A DNA stretch of 64,000 nt. It comes from Clostridiaceae bacterium. Lineage in GTDB: Bacteria > Bacillota > Clostridia > Saccharofermentanales > DTU023. Below the pieces are notes generated by a model that saw only the letters and a program-made list of their open reading frames with translations, did no database searches and was not told where the DNA came from. The number at the start of each line of letters is the position of its first letter. Position 1 is the stretch's first letter. Location of the stretch: NCBI GenBank assembly GCA_012838795.1, contig DUOO01000031.1:1-64000 (forward strand). The letters run 5' to 3'. A program made the translations under genes and the position numbers. Shown here piece after piece: positions 42,615 to 52,490 of the stretch.

Positions 42615-43472
42615 ATGGAAAAGAAGCAAAATCAACAAGATATTCGTATGGCTGTTTTAATTGATGCCGATAACATTTCGCATCACTATATTAAAGGCAT
42701 GATGGAAGAAATTGCCCGATATGGCAATCCGACTATTAAACGAATTTATGGCGATTGGACCAAACCGAATTTAAGCGGTTGGAAAAATCATCTGCTGGAT
42801 TATGCAATCAGTCCGATTCAGCAATTCAGCTATACTACAGGTAAAAATGCAACCGATTCTGCTATGACGATTGATGCAATGGATATTTTATTTTCTGAAA
42901 CGGTTGATGCTTTTTGTCTCGTTTCTTCAGACAGTGATTTTACAAAACTGGCTACTCGCTTGCGTGAATCAGGCAAAACTGTTTACGGGATTGGTGAAGA
43001 AAAAACCCCAAATCCTTTTATTGCGGCCTGTGACCGTTTTATCTACCTGGAAATTCTGGATGAAGATGAAGATGAATCTGATAATGAGCTTGCAGATCCT
43101 GAATCCTCAACCGGTAAAGATAAAGTCAAAAGAAGTTCTGCATCAACTAAAACCGGAGTTGCTAAAACGGCTAAGAAAAAGCGGGCTTTACAAAATCTTA
43201 ATCGTAAAACAATTTCTTTTATTACTCAAACAATTAAAGATGTAGAAGATGAAAACGGCTGGGCTTATTTAGGTGAAGTCGGAAATTTATTAGTAAAAAA
43301 ACAACCATCTTTCGATCCCAGGAATTTCGGTTTTAATAAATTAACCAATATGCTTGAATCAATTGATCAAGTTGAACTTGATATCAGAGATGCAACTATC
43401 GGTGCACCCAATTCCAAACATGTTTATGTACGGGTAAAGAGTCTCAATAAACCGAAAACTACACATTTTTAA
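42615..43472 (+). CDS. NYN-domain ribonuclease-like protein with C-terminal OST-HTH/LOTUS domain
   Basis: A 285-residue protein. Residues about 10-145 are a NYN/PIN-like nuclease domain with the acidic residues in LIDADNISHHYI, TDSAMTIDAMDIL and SSDSDFTKLATRLRE. A basic Lys-rich linker follows, then an OST-HTH (LOTUS) RNA-binding domain (GWAYLGEVGNLLVKKQPSF, FGFNKLTNMLE). Members (LabA/Limkain-like) are thought to act on RNA; no specific target is known for the bacterial ones. The ATG at 42615 follows AAGGTG. It is monocistronic and divergent from pfkA. Confidence 0.87.
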   Translation: MEKKQNQQDIRMAVLIDADNISHHYIKGMMEEIARYGNPTIKRIYGDWTKPNLSGWKNHLLDYAISPIQQFSYTTGKNATDSAMTIDAMDILFSETVDAFCLVSSDSDFTKLATRLRESGKTVYGIGEEKTPNPFIAACDRFIYLEILDEDEDESDNELADPESSTGKDKVKRSSASTKTGVAKTAKKKRALQNLNRKTISFITQTIKDVEDENGWAYLGEVGNLLVKKQPSFDPRNFGFNKLTNMLESIDQVELDIRDATIGAPNSKHVYVRVKSLNKPKTTHF

Positions 43473-43515
43473 TACTAAATAGTTTTGAATTCTTTTGCGA
43501 TAATCCGGGAAATAT

Positions 43516-44349
43516 TTATTTTTCTCTGATTATTGTGTCCCTGATTTTTTGAATGATTGAGTAAATCACGAAAGCCATGATATTGCAGATAACGATACTT
43601 GCGCCTGTAGGAGTCGAATACTTATAAGATAAAATCAGACCTGACCATAAGCAAATTATTGACACAAGTGCAGAATTCAAAGTTACCGTGAAGAATCTTT
43701 TGGCCAAGCGCATAGCTGTTAATGCCGGAAACACAATTAAACTGGTAATCAGCAATGCTCCCATTAAACGCATGCCTACAACAATTACCAGAGCAGTTAA
43801 AAACGCAATAATCATATTAAAAGCTCGTATATTGGTTCCTGTGGCTTTGGCAAAATTTTCATCAAAGGTAACAGCGAATATCCTGTTGTAAAATAAAACA
43901 AAAATAACAATAACTATTATCGATAGGCCGAAGCTTATTAAAACATCATTTTGTGACATGCTGAGAATACTGCCAAACAAGTAATTACTCACGTCAGTAT
44001 TCATACCGCTGCTCAAGGAAATAACCATTACTCCGATTGCCAAAGAACCGGTAGAAATTAAAGAAATTGCTGCATCACCTTTAATTTTGCTGTTTTCACT
44101 CAAACGCAATAAAAGAAAAGCGGCAACAACTACTATAGGGATCGATACTGTCAACGGGGAAGCATTCAGAGCGGCAGCTAAAGCCAATGCGCCGAATCCG
44201 ACGTGTGATAATCCGTCTCCGATCATTGCATAACGCTTCAAAACCAAACTCACGCCCAGCAGCGAGGCACACAGAGCTATCGGAGTTCCGACTAAAAAAG
44301 CCCGTAACATAAACGGATAAGAAAACATTTCTTGCAGTAAATCAAACAT
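43516..44349 (-). CDS. znuB: Zinc/manganese ABC transporter permease (ZnuB family)
   Basis: A 277-residue membrane permease of the ABC-3 family with eight or nine transmembrane segments. Typical features are LVLKRYAMIGDGLSHVGFGA near the start, GMNTDVSNYLFGSIL in the middle and RLMGALLITSLIVFPA. It overlaps the ATPase gene by 8 bases. It lies last in the zur-znuA-znuC-znuB operon, and zinc is the probable substrate given the regulator and the histidine-rich binding protein. Confidence 0.9.
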   Translation of the reverse strand: MFDLLQEMFSYPFMLRAFLVGTPIALCASLLGVSLVLKRYAMIGDGLSHVGFGALALAAALNASPLTVSIPIVVVAAFLLLRLSENSKIKGDAAISLISTGSLAIGVMVISLSSGMNTDVSNYLFGSILSMSQNDVLISFGLSIIVIVIFVLFYNRIFAVTFDENFAKATGTNIRAFNMIIAFLTALVIVVGMRLMGALLITSLIVFPALTAMRLAKRFFTVTLNSALVSIICLWSGLILSYKYSTPTGASIVICNIMAFVIYSIIQKIRDTIIREK

Positions 44350-45049
44350 TTAATTCACCTATAAATTTTTCCCCTATGTTGCTTTCTAAATATTCCTCAG
44401 TTGTACCGAAAAACAATTGTGTATTCTGTAAATGCAAAATATGGGTCGCATATTTGATCGCTGCTTGTATATCATGAGAAACCATAACGATCGTTATTTG
44501 GTGGACATTATTAATATGATAAATCATCTCATATAGTTCCTGTGTCACAATCGGATCCAAACCTGCGGCAGGTTCGTCTAATACAATAATCTTTTTTGTT
44601 GCACAAAGCGCTCTTGCCAAAAGTACTCGTTGTTGTTGTCCTCCGGATAAATCGCGATAACAAGAATTTTTTATATGAAGAATTCCCAGCTTTTCCATAT
44701 TACTTTTAGCTCTATTTCTTTCTTTTCTTGTAAAAAAAGGTTTTAGACCCAAACTATTTAAACAGCCTGACAGAACAACTTCAGATACACTAGCCGGAAA
44801 ATCTTTTTGAATTGGAGTTTGTTGCGGTAAATATCCGATGGAATCAGCCGTTAATTCATCGTTATAAATAATATCACCTTGAAAAGGCTTTTTTAGTCGT
44901 AATATACCTTTAAGCAAAGTACTTTTTCCCGTACCGTTCTCACCTACTACACATAAATAAGCACCATCCGGTACACTGAAATTAATATCTTTTACCGCCA
45001 GGATACCATCATACTCAAATGATAAATTTTTACAGGTAATTAAGCTCAT
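44342..45049 (-). CDS. znuC: Zinc/manganese ABC transporter ATP-binding protein (ZnuC family)
   Basis: A 235-residue ABC ATPase. Walker A is GENGTGKSTLL, the signature is LSGGQQQRVLLARAL, Walker B is KIIVLDEPAAGLD, and the switch histidine is in MVSHDIQAA. It energises import by the adjacent permease. It overlaps znuB by 8 bases and follows znuA by 36 bases on the same strand. Confidence 0.92.
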   Translation of the reverse strand: MSLITCKNLSFEYDGILAVKDINFSVPDGAYLCVVGENGTGKSTLLKGILRLKKPFQGDIIYNDELTADSIGYLPQQTPIQKDFPASVSEVVLSGCLNSLGLKPFFTRKERNRAKSNMEKLGILHIKNSCYRDLSGGQQQRVLLARALCATKKIIVLDEPAAGLDPIVTQELYEMIYHINNVHQITIVMVSHDIQAAIKYATHILHLQNTQLFFGTTEEYLESNIGEKFIGELNV

Positions 45050-45085
45050 TTATTCCTCGTAAATTAGCTATTAATAATCTATTTA

Positions 45086-46216
45086 TCAGTTCAAAGCTTT
45101 TTCTAAAACTTTAAGGTTTTTTTCCATCAATGAAATATACGTTTCGCCCGCAGCTAACTCTTCTACCGACAAGTTATGAATTGAATGGAAAGTTAATTTT
45201 TCAGCTTCTGTAGCCTCTACAATTGAATCAGCAATTTTTTCATTAGAAAATTCTATCGCAAATACGACCGGTAATTGAAGTTCCCTCACTTTATCAATCA
45301 AAAATGCAACTGTTGCCGCACTTGCTTCAGTATCTGCCGAACATCCGGTGAATGCTGCATAATAATCTAAATCATATTCATCGGCAAAATAACGGAACGG
45401 GAAACGATCACCGAATAAGATTACTTTACGTTTACCTTTATCAACAACATTCTCAAACTGTTGATCCAGATCCTCTAACTTTTCAATATAAGCGTTACAA
45501 TTTTCTGAATAAATACCGGCATTAACAGGATCTTTTGCTTTCAATGCGTCAGTTATCTGTTCAACAATTGCTATTGCATTAACCGGTGAAGTCCAAACAT
45601 GTTCGTCAATTTCATGTATATGTTCATGCTCATCTTCTTCATGATTATGTCCTTCTTGGTCTTCATGGTCATGTTCTTCTTGGTCATGGTCCTTATGGTC
45701 ATGGTCATGTTGCATTCCTTCTATAATCTCTTCATCAAGAGTATCGACCAAATCTAATATTTTCATTGTTTCAGGAGCTTGATCGCCCATAGACTCAATA
45801 ATGCTGTCTACCCAAGCATCATTCTCACCCCCGGTATAGATGAACAAATCACCGGCTTGGATGGTCTTTATGTCTTGCGGTGTAGGTTCATACGAATGAC
45901 CATCTAAACCGGGTTTTAAAAGCATTGTTACATTTGCTTTATCTCCGACAATTTGTTTTGCAAAATCATATTGCGGAAAAATGGTAGTTACAATTGACAA
46001 TTTTTTATTTGTTGCTACATCGGTATTATCATTATTATCAACTTCAGTGACAGAATATTCTGTTTGATCTTGTTCTGTTACCGAATCATTTGCAGCAGAA
46101 ATATTCGTATTAACTGTTGAATCACCATTTTTTTGCGTATCAGCTTTGTCAGCACAGGCCGATAATAATAACAAAATTAACAACAAACTAAAAATAACTA
46201 TGATTGTTCTTTTCAT
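45086..46216 (-). CDS. znuA: Zinc-binding lipoprotein of the ABC transporter (ZnuA family)
   Basis: A 376-residue solute-binding lipoprotein. The signal peptide ends in LLSACAD, where the cysteine is lipidated. The cluster A-I features are VTTIFPQYDFAKQIVGDKA, LKPGLDGHSYEPTPQDI with the first ligand histidine, a long His/Asp/Glu-rich loop near residues 170-200 (HDHDHKDHDQEEHDHED and on), DEHVWTSP and FTGCSADTEASAA. The His-rich loop favours zinc over manganese. The start lies one base after the regulator gene stop, so the two are co-translated. Confidence 0.9.
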   Translation of the reverse strand: MKRTIIVIFSLLLILLLLSACADKADTQKNGDSTVNTNISAANDSVTEQDQTEYSVTEVDNNDNTDVATNKKLSIVTTIFPQYDFAKQIVGDKANVTMLLKPGLDGHSYEPTPQDIKTIQAGDLFIYTGGENDAWVDSIIESMGDQAPETMKILDLVDTLDEEIIEGMQHDHDHKDHDQEEHDHEDQEGHNHEEDEHEHIHEIDEHVWTSPVNAIAIVEQITDALKAKDPVNAGIYSENCNAYIEKLEDLDQQFENVVDKGKRKVILFGDRFPFRYFADEYDLDYYAAFTGCSADTEASAATVAFLIDKVRELQLPVVFAIEFSNEKIADSIVEATEAEKLTFHSIHNLSVEELAAGETYISLMEKNLKVLEKALN

Positions 46217-46217
46217 C

Positions 46218-46655
46218 TTAATCAGATACCTTCTCTTTTAATGCTAAACATTTTTTGCATGTTCCGTAAAACACTGTTCTGACGGGATCAATAATAAATC
46301 CATGTTCAGCTTTAACATGATTCTGAAGTTCCATAACTTCCTGACATTCAAAATGAATTAGTTGATCACAAATTTCGCATTTCAAATGAAAATGATCCTG
46401 ATCCGAATTTTTACAATTAATATCAACATATTCAAAACATGAGCCTGATATCTCATCAATAAAGTATTTTTTTACAAGACCGGTATCAACCAATCTGTTT
46501 AATTGTCGGTATATTGTAGTGACACCTATTTGTACACCTATTTCAGAAAAATGTTCAATGATTTGATTCACTGTTACATGTTTCCCTTTCATCTGTTCTA
46601 AATAGGACATTAATTCGGTTTTTTGTTGAGTTTTATATCCGCCTGTCATAATCAC
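46218..46655 (-). CDS. zur: Fur-family metalloregulator, probable zinc repressor Zur
   Basis: A 145-residue regulator. The winged helix reads VTVNQIIEHFSEIGVQIGVTTIYRQLNRLVDTGLV. Two cysteine pairs, CEIC and CKKC, make the structural zinc site. HFHLKCEICDQLIHFEC has the His and Cys residues seen in Zur. It is first in the znu operon, so it would respond to zinc excess by shutting off its own gene and the transporter. Two operator boxes of the same sequence lie 63-101 bases upstream. PerR or Fur function cannot be fully excluded, but the znu context points to Zur. Confidence 0.87.
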   Translation of the reverse strand: MIMTGGYKTQQKTELMSYLEQMKGKHVTVNQIIEHFSEIGVQIGVTTIYRQLNRLVDTGLVKKYFIDEISGSCFEYVDINCKNSDQDHFHLKCEICDQLIHFECQEVMELQNHVKAEHGFIIDPVRTVFYGTCKKCLALKEKVSD

Positions 46656-46717
46656 AATCCCAAATCTTATATTTTATAAGTTTTTATCATCCTTTATATC
46701 TTGGTTTCAAAACAAAA

Positions 46718-46756
46718 TGAAAACCATTGTCAAATTGAATTTGAAAACGATTTTCA
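46718..46756. promoter_or_regulatory. Two Zur/Fur-type operator boxes upstream of zur-znuACB
   Basis: TGAAAACCATTGTCA (46718-46732) and TGAAAACGATTTTCA (46742-46756) are two copies of a 15-bp 7-1-7 inverted repeat, consensus TGAAAACNATTNTCA, 24 bp apart centre to centre. They lie upstream of the regulator start, where Fur-family dimers would repress the promoter. Confidence 0.72.
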
Positions 46757-46885
46757 TTTTAAGCAAATAAATAAGATTTGTCAAAATTATTTTTTATTAA
46801 TGTTGTTTTAAATTAAATTAAATGTTGCCTTCGATAATATTTCAGTTAACATACTAAAAATTTTATGCCTCACTAAATTTTTATG

Positions 46886-49375
46886 TTATCTGAATAAGTC
46901 TAAGAAACGCTCCCAAATATTTTTGTCGGGTTCTGCTTCAATTAAAGGCTCGGGTTCTGCTTTTTTCGGAATCGGTTCGCTCATAATTACAAATTGAACT
47001 TTTGCCGGAGTCGGATTCTTAGCCGAAGCAAAAGAAGGCATTGGTTCATCGCTTTGATATTCAGCCATCAGATCATCAACCATAGCATTAATATTTTCAT
47101 CCATTGTTAATGTGCCTTTATGCAATTCTTCTGCACCGTCTGCCAATTCAGCACTGCCTGTTTCAAGTTGAGTAACACCATCACTGAATTCGGTAAATCC
47201 TGTTGACAATTCGGTTAATCCGGAAGAAAGTTCACTTGTACCGTCAGTATAATCTTGAACACCGCTACTTAATGTTGCAGAATTATCCGCTAAGGTATCT
47301 ACACCCCCGGTGTAACCGGCAACACCGGAAGACAGGTCGGAAAGACCGTCGCTTAACATGCCTAAGCCTGTTCCCAACTGTTCGTACCCGGTTGTTAAAG
47401 CAGCCGTATCCTGTAATTGAACACCTCCATCTGACAAACCGGAGCCTCCTTCTGCAATTTGGCTGATTCCGCCAAAATATTGAGTCAAACCGCCATAGAA
47501 ATCAGGTTGATTCGGATCATCGTTTTTATATCCGAAGCTCAATTGATTTACACCATCAATATAGGAACCCAGTCCGGCATTAAAGGTAGAATATTCATTA
47601 TTCAGACTGATGATACCGCCTGCTAATTCTAAAAGACCTGCCAGTTTACCGACTTGAGACAACGAAGCCAGACTGCCTTCAATTGTAGTCAGGCTATCAG
47701 TATTAATATTATTCTTGATTACAGTCAATCCATTTATTAATGAGGTTAAATTAGCTCTCGGACCTTCTTCATGCTCAAGGTAAGCAAAAATACTTTGAAC
47801 CATCAGATCAGCATTAATTTTGTCTTCTGTAAAATCAAATCCTTGCTCTTGGAGACTTTGGAGATACCCTGAAAGGGCCGTCGAACTGATCGAATCATTT
47901 ACTAATGATAATCCGTTGATGATGTCTTCAAGGCCGTCTTTTAGTTCTGTCATTTCTTCAGAAATATCTGAAAGATCTGTGCTAAATTGATCGATCTGTG
48001 TGTTCAAATTTGAGAGCTGCAGCGCAAGTGAATCTCTTTCTTCCGCAGTTCCAAGCTGACTTACTCCATCCGACATAGATTTTATTGCTCCGGCAATTTC
48101 ATTTGAACCATCCGTCAATTGATTACCGCCGCTAAGACCTGTAAACCCTTCGGCAATCTGATCAGCACCGTTAATAATCTCTTCAGCTGCTCCATTCAAT
48201 TCAGAAATGCCGGAAATCAGTTGACTAACTCCGTCAACATATGAACTGACACCCGTCGTATATTGTGTAAGTCCTTGGTTCGCAGTATTTAATCCGATAG
48301 ATAATTCAGATGCTCCTGTTGCCGAGTCTTCAGCTCCGGAACGTAAATCTGAACTGTTTTCCGCCAACTCCGAAACACCGCTTGTATACTCATCGACACC
48401 CGAAGCAAGATTCTGACCGCCTGTTGCAAGATCAACACCTCCTTGATCAATCAAGTCAAGAGCGGCTTCCAGCTCAGTTACTCCGGCATTCAACTCTTTA
48501 ATACCGTCAGCCAACTCGCGACTTCCTTCAGAAAGTAATTTTGTAGCATCCTGCAAAGTTGTTATGTCTTCATTTTCATCAAAATCAGGCATTTCAAAGG
48601 AGAACATCTCTTCTGAGAAAGGAGTCGCTGCAATTTGTATTGCCGGTAAATAGAAATCAGAAATTTCCGCTTCAACACTGAAATCAGAATTTTCAGCATT
48701 AGGTAAAATGGTGAAATTAACTATTTGATTACTTCCGGCCTCAGCTACCATCCCATTAGTTATAGTAATATTTTCAGCAACACTGTCAGCTAAAGTCAAA
48801 GAAATTTGAATCAACGAATTTTTCGCCCATATATTTTCACCTTGGTCATCTGACAGCTGAGAATTCGGTTTTACATTTATTGCCAGTTCCCACTTACCTG
48901 AAGCACCTGATAAACCTTCCGGTTTAATTTCTTGTCCGTTTAATTTATGTGTAAAGCTGAATTTCCAAGGTAACTGATCTCTAGTCAGTTTACCTTTATA
49001 ATAGAAATTTTCACTCCCTTTACTAATCTCAATTTTATCTGCATTCAGCTTGACATCACCGTACATAGTTAAACTCTGAACTGAACTATAGTCGCCGTAT
49101 TCACTCAATTCGCCGGCAGTTTGAGAAGCAAAACGATTAACAATATAGATTTCTTTCGCTGTCCCGTCTGAACCTAAACTGGCATAGATTACTTCAGACT
49201 TTTTGTCATTAGTGTTCATATCAGATGTTAAGGAAGTTTGAGTAGATTCATTTTGTTTTGAATCCTTTTCGGCAGAAACAGAATTTGGTAAGACAAAACT
49301 AAGTAAAATTCCGAAAATACAAAGCAAACTTAGTCCTTGCTTGATTTTTCGTTTTGTTTGTTTATTTTTCATCAT
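46886..49375 (-). CDS. Secreted heptad-repeat protein of the YhgE/xxxLxxG type, partner of an MMPL transporter
   Basis: An 829-residue protein. A signal peptide opens it (LSLLCIFGILLSFVLPNSVSA), an Ig-like segment follows, then residues about 270-790 are long arrays of a seven-residue repeat with Leu and Gly (LSDGVSQL, LASGVDEY, LSSGVQDY and many more), predicted to be a helical rod. Unlike classical YhgE/Pip proteins, the C-terminal end has no clear membrane segments and finishes EPDKNIWERFLDLFR. Its gene overlaps the MMPL transporter gene by 4 bases, so the two probably form an envelope-spanning export device. The exported substrate is unknown. Confidence 0.8.
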   Translation of the reverse strand: MMKNKQTKRKIKQGLSLLCIFGILLSFVLPNSVSAEKDSKQNESTQTSLTSDMNTNDKKSEVIYASLGSDGTAKEIYIVNRFASQTAGELSEYGDYSSVQSLTMYGDVKLNADKIEISKGSENFYYKGKLTRDQLPWKFSFTHKLNGQEIKPEGLSGASGKWELAINVKPNSQLSDDQGENIWAKNSLIQISLTLADSVAENITITNGMVAEAGSNQIVNFTILPNAENSDFSVEAEISDFYLPAIQIAATPFSEEMFSFEMPDFDENEDITTLQDATKLLSEGSRELADGIKELNAGVTELEAALDLIDQGGVDLATGGQNLASGVDEYTSGVSELAENSSDLRSGAEDSATGASELSIGLNTANQGLTQYTTGVSSYVDGVSQLISGISELNGAAEEIINGADQIAEGFTGLSGGNQLTDGSNEIAGAIKSMSDGVSQLGTAEERDSLALQLSNLNTQIDQFSTDLSDISEEMTELKDGLEDIINGLSLVNDSISSTALSGYLQSLQEQGFDFTEDKINADLMVQSIFAYLEHEEGPRANLTSLINGLTVIKNNINTDSLTTIEGSLASLSQVGKLAGLLELAGGIISLNNEYSTFNAGLGSYIDGVNQLSFGYKNDDPNQPDFYGGLTQYFGGISQIAEGGSGLSDGGVQLQDTAALTTGYEQLGTGLGMLSDGLSDLSSGVAGYTGGVDTLADNSATLSSGVQDYTDGTSELSSGLTELSTGFTEFSDGVTQLETGSAELADGAEELHKGTLTMDENINAMVDDLMAEYQSDEPMPSFASAKNPTPAKVQFVIMSEPIPKKAEPEPLIEAEPDKNIWERFLDLFR

Positions 49376-51495
49376 AATATTTCCTCCAAATCTTGCTCTG
49401 TGTTTAATTCATGATCATTAATATTTTCATTTATTTCTGATTGATCTTTACGTAAAAAAGTTCGCTTATAACTCGTTTTTTCAATAATTTTATCGAATAA
49501 GAACAGGAAACCGGGCAAGACAAAAATTACCATAAATAAAGACAATATCGCTCCGCGGCCCAAGACTAAACCTAATTCCTGAACAATTGTTAAAGTTGAC
49601 GTATAGTACAAGGCAAAGCCGGCTAAAGTCAATATTAACGCCGGAGGCAATAAAGACGGAACTGATTCACGAATACTTTGAATCAAAGCATTTGATTTAT
49701 GAAGCTTGACTCGATTATCTAAATAGTGTTCCGTATATAGAATTGCATAATCAACCGTAGCTCCCAGTTGAACCGTGCTGATGATTAAGTACCCGATATA
49801 ACTTAAGGACGTTCCGACAAAATACGGTATTGAAAGATTTATCCAAATTGCAATTTCGATTGTCAAAACTAAAATGACAGGTACACTCAACGAACGGAAA
49901 GCCGCCATAATAACCAAAGCAATTGCCAGAATCGCCAAACCGTTAACAACAATATCATCAGCTTCAATCGTATTCTTCATATCAAGCATGACAACATTTT
50001 CACCAACCAAATAACATTGGTCGCCGTATGCCTCTTTTCCGATTTGACGAACTCTTTCGACCAATTCAAAGGAATCTTCACCTTCTGAAGCCACTTCGCC
50101 GGTAATAATAAATTGTGTATAGTTATCAGATACAAGCATGTCCAATGCAGGATCGTCAATTACTTCAACCGGAATCGCTTTATCAACTTTACTTACATAT
50201 GAAATTACAGATAACACATTTTCCGTATTTTCCAGTTCACTCTGAAGCATCAGTTCCTTTTGAATGTTTCCTTTCGGTACCATCAAAGCCATTTGTTGTT
50301 GTATCCCAAACTCTTCTTCAATTGCTTTTTTATCTGTTTCTAATTTCGATCCCTTTGGTAAACCGCCCATTCCGTAGATAAAATGATTTGCTCTGCTTCC
50401 CATAAAGCCCGGTATTGCAACTATCAGAGCCAGAATCAATAACGGCATTTTTATTTTATTAACAAACTTACCCAAAAAATTAAAATCAGGCAGTAACGGT
50501 CTGTGAGTTGTTTTATCGATTAATTTATACAACGCCAATAAAACTGTCGGCATGAAAACCATTACCGAAAAGAAAGATAATACGATACCTTTGGCCATTA
50601 CAATTCCTAAGTCCGTACCAATTCTGAAACGCATAAAGATCAGAGCCAGAAAACCGAAAACCGTTGTCATCGCTGAAGAAGCAATTGCGGTCAATGCTTT
50701 GCGCATCGCCATAGCCAATGCAACTTCAGGTTCATATCCCATTTTGCGATTATCATTGAACCGATTTAATAAGAAAATAGCATAATCCATTGAAACAGCT
50801 AATTGGAGTACTGCAGCAACAGCTTGAGTAATGAATGATACTTCGCCAAAGAAGATATTTGTTCCCATATTGAGAACAATACCGACTCCTATCGTAAGTA
50901 AAAAAATGAATGGCTCAATCCAAGAATGTGTACCTATGATCAGAATAATAATTACTAACGGTGTCATTACGGTGACAATCTTAAGCATTTCTGATTGGAC
51001 AGCATTTTGAGCATTGGCAAGATCAGTTAATTGTCCGGTTACGGCAACTTCAGGATCAATCTGATATATTCCTTCTAAAACCTCAACTGCATTATCCGTT
51101 TCAGCCGTTAATTGGAATAAAGCCTTTTCTCCGGTATAAAAGGCTTCAACCAAATCCTGATCCTGTAATTCAAGGGGTATCATTAAGTCTACAGAGTCAT
51201 CAAGCCACAAAACCTGAGTTATACCTTCACTTGCTTTAAGTTTTTCTTTAATTACTAATGCTTCTTGTAATGATTCAACTTTAAAGACTGCTCTGGCATT
51301 GGGTATGGAATATTCATAGGAATTTTCCAACTCATTCAATGCTTTGGTTGAAGGAACATCTTCCGGAAGATACTCCTGCAAATTATAATTAACTTTAACC
51401 TGCAGCATCAATATCCCTGAAATAACAGTTAAGAGAATAAAAACAACTAACACCGCTTTATGATGTTTGATAATCCAATTTATAATTTTTTGCAT
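49372..51495 (-). CDS. MMPL/RND-superfamily transporter
   Basis: A 707-residue transporter with twelve membrane segments in two halves. The first outer loop lies after residue 30 (VKVNYNLQEYLPEDVPSTKA). Proton-relay signatures are LAVSMDYAIFLLNRF in the first half and LGATVDYAILYTEHY in the second. MMPL-type proteins export lipids or small hydrophobic molecules in Gram-positives. It is followed, with 4-base overlap, by the heptad-repeat protein, and divergent to a TetR regulator, a layout often seen with drug or lipid exporters. Confidence 0.9.
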   Translation of the reverse strand: MQKIINWIIKHHKAVLVVFILLTVISGILMLQVKVNYNLQEYLPEDVPSTKALNELENSYEYSIPNARAVFKVESLQEALVIKEKLKASEGITQVLWLDDSVDLMIPLELQDQDLVEAFYTGEKALFQLTAETDNAVEVLEGIYQIDPEVAVTGQLTDLANAQNAVQSEMLKIVTVMTPLVIIILIIGTHSWIEPFIFLLTIGVGIVLNMGTNIFFGEVSFITQAVAAVLQLAVSMDYAIFLLNRFNDNRKMGYEPEVALAMAMRKALTAIASSAMTTVFGFLALIFMRFRIGTDLGIVMAKGIVLSFFSVMVFMPTVLLALYKLIDKTTHRPLLPDFNFLGKFVNKIKMPLLILALIVAIPGFMGSRANHFIYGMGGLPKGSKLETDKKAIEEEFGIQQQMALMVPKGNIQKELMLQSELENTENVLSVISYVSKVDKAIPVEVIDDPALDMLVSDNYTQFIITGEVASEGEDSFELVERVRQIGKEAYGDQCYLVGENVVMLDMKNTIEADDIVVNGLAILAIALVIMAAFRSLSVPVILVLTIEIAIWINLSIPYFVGTSLSYIGYLIISTVQLGATVDYAILYTEHYLDNRVKLHKSNALIQSIRESVPSLLPPALILTLAGFALYYTSTLTIVQELGLVLGRGAILSLFMVIFVLPGFLFLFDKIIEKTSYKRTFLRKDQSEINENINDHELNTEQDLEEIL

Positions 51496-51525
51496 AAAGA
51501 CCTCTTAAAATTCAACATTAGCTAT

Positions 51526-51563
51526 GGTAATAATATGAATCTTTTGTGGCAATAATATGAATC
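51526..51563. promoter_or_regulatory. Direct repeats in the MMPL promoter region, candidate TetR-family operator
   Basis: GGTAATAATATGAATC (51526-51541) and GGCAATAATATGAATC (51548-51563) are direct repeats, 22 bp apart, about 30 bases upstream of the MMPL start codon and in the intergenic region shared with the tetR gene. Two turns of spacing suit a pair of dimers on one face of the helix. They are not palindromic, so other roles such as duplicated promoter elements are possible. Confidence 0.45.
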
Positions 51564-51767
51564 ATTAATGAATAAATATATATTGATTTTTCGACAATTT
51601 CATTTGCGTATATTATTCAAGAAAATTTTATCTAACTTAATAAATTATATAATTTCTCAAATATATCTGTTCAACAAATCTCTGATATTTGTTGATTAAA
51701 TTCAATATTTTTAGTAATATCCATTAATAGTCTCGTTTAATCAGAATTTTTTTAGAGGATATTAGAT

Positions 51768-52412
51768 GTGTTTGATCAATCAGCAGAATTTAATAATATA
51801 ATAACCGATGATCCCAGAATTTTACGCACAAAAAAATCTTTATATCGAAGTTTATGCTCTCTTCTGAAAGAAAAGCCGCTTTCTCAAATAACAATCAGTG
51901 AGATTACAAAGAAATCTAAAATAAATCGTTCAACTTTTTATCTTCACTATACAAATTTGCTTGACTTGCAAAATGAAATTGAAGAAAATTTGTTCCGTAT
52001 ATACAAAACCTCTCTGGATAATTATTTGACAAGCCTGAATTTACATGATAATAATTCCGTGAATGAAGAATACGGCAAATTTAAAATGATCGATCTGACT
52101 CCCGAGATCAACTTATACGAAAACACCTTTCGCTTTTTACAAAAATATAAGCAATACGCTCCAATTCTATTGGCCGAATCACCAAATAATAAATTATTGG
52201 AAAACATTATTGCTCTGGGTTTTGAAGCATACTTCGCCAAGTGGAAATCCGCAAATACGGTTTCTGATTCCCTTTATTTCAAATACAGCTATCCCTATAT
52301 TGTAAACGGATTAATAGCGGTGTGCAGATTATGGTTAAGCGATGGCATGAAAGAAAGCCCGGCGCAAATGGCAGAATTTGCCATCCGATTTTCCGCCAAA
52401 AACATGCGATAA
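51768..52412 (+). CDS. TetR/AcrR-family transcriptional regulator
   Basis: A 214-residue regulator. The N-terminal helix-turn-helix reads KSLYRSLCSLLKEKPLSQIT, then ISEITKKSKINRSTFYLHYTNLLDL, a typical TetR domain at about residues 20-65. The C-terminal ligand domain has YSYPYIVNGLIAVCRLWLSDG, as in the DhaS-like subgroup. It begins with GTG, with AGAGG upstream. It is divergent from the MMPL exporter pair, the classic position for its repressor. Confidence 0.88.
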   Translation: MFDQSAEFNNIITDDPRILRTKKSLYRSLCSLLKEKPLSQITISEITKKSKINRSTFYLHYTNLLDLQNEIEENLFRIYKTSLDNYLTSLNLHDNNSVNEEYGKFKMIDLTPEINLYENTFRFLQKYKQYAPILLAESPNNKLLENIIALGFEAYFAKWKSANTVSDSLYFKYSYPYIVNGLIAVCRLWLSDGMKESPAQMAEFAIRFSAKNMR

Positions 52413-52490
52413 CATCCGCTCTTCCGCATACACATTTTCAACTTGCACAGATCAATATTTCAGGCAAAAACGAATATTAAGACAATAAAT

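Noticed and set aside
42871-43245. Overlapping plus-strand frame inside the NYN-domain gene
   Set aside because: It is a shifted frame of a well-supported gene and has no independent family match.
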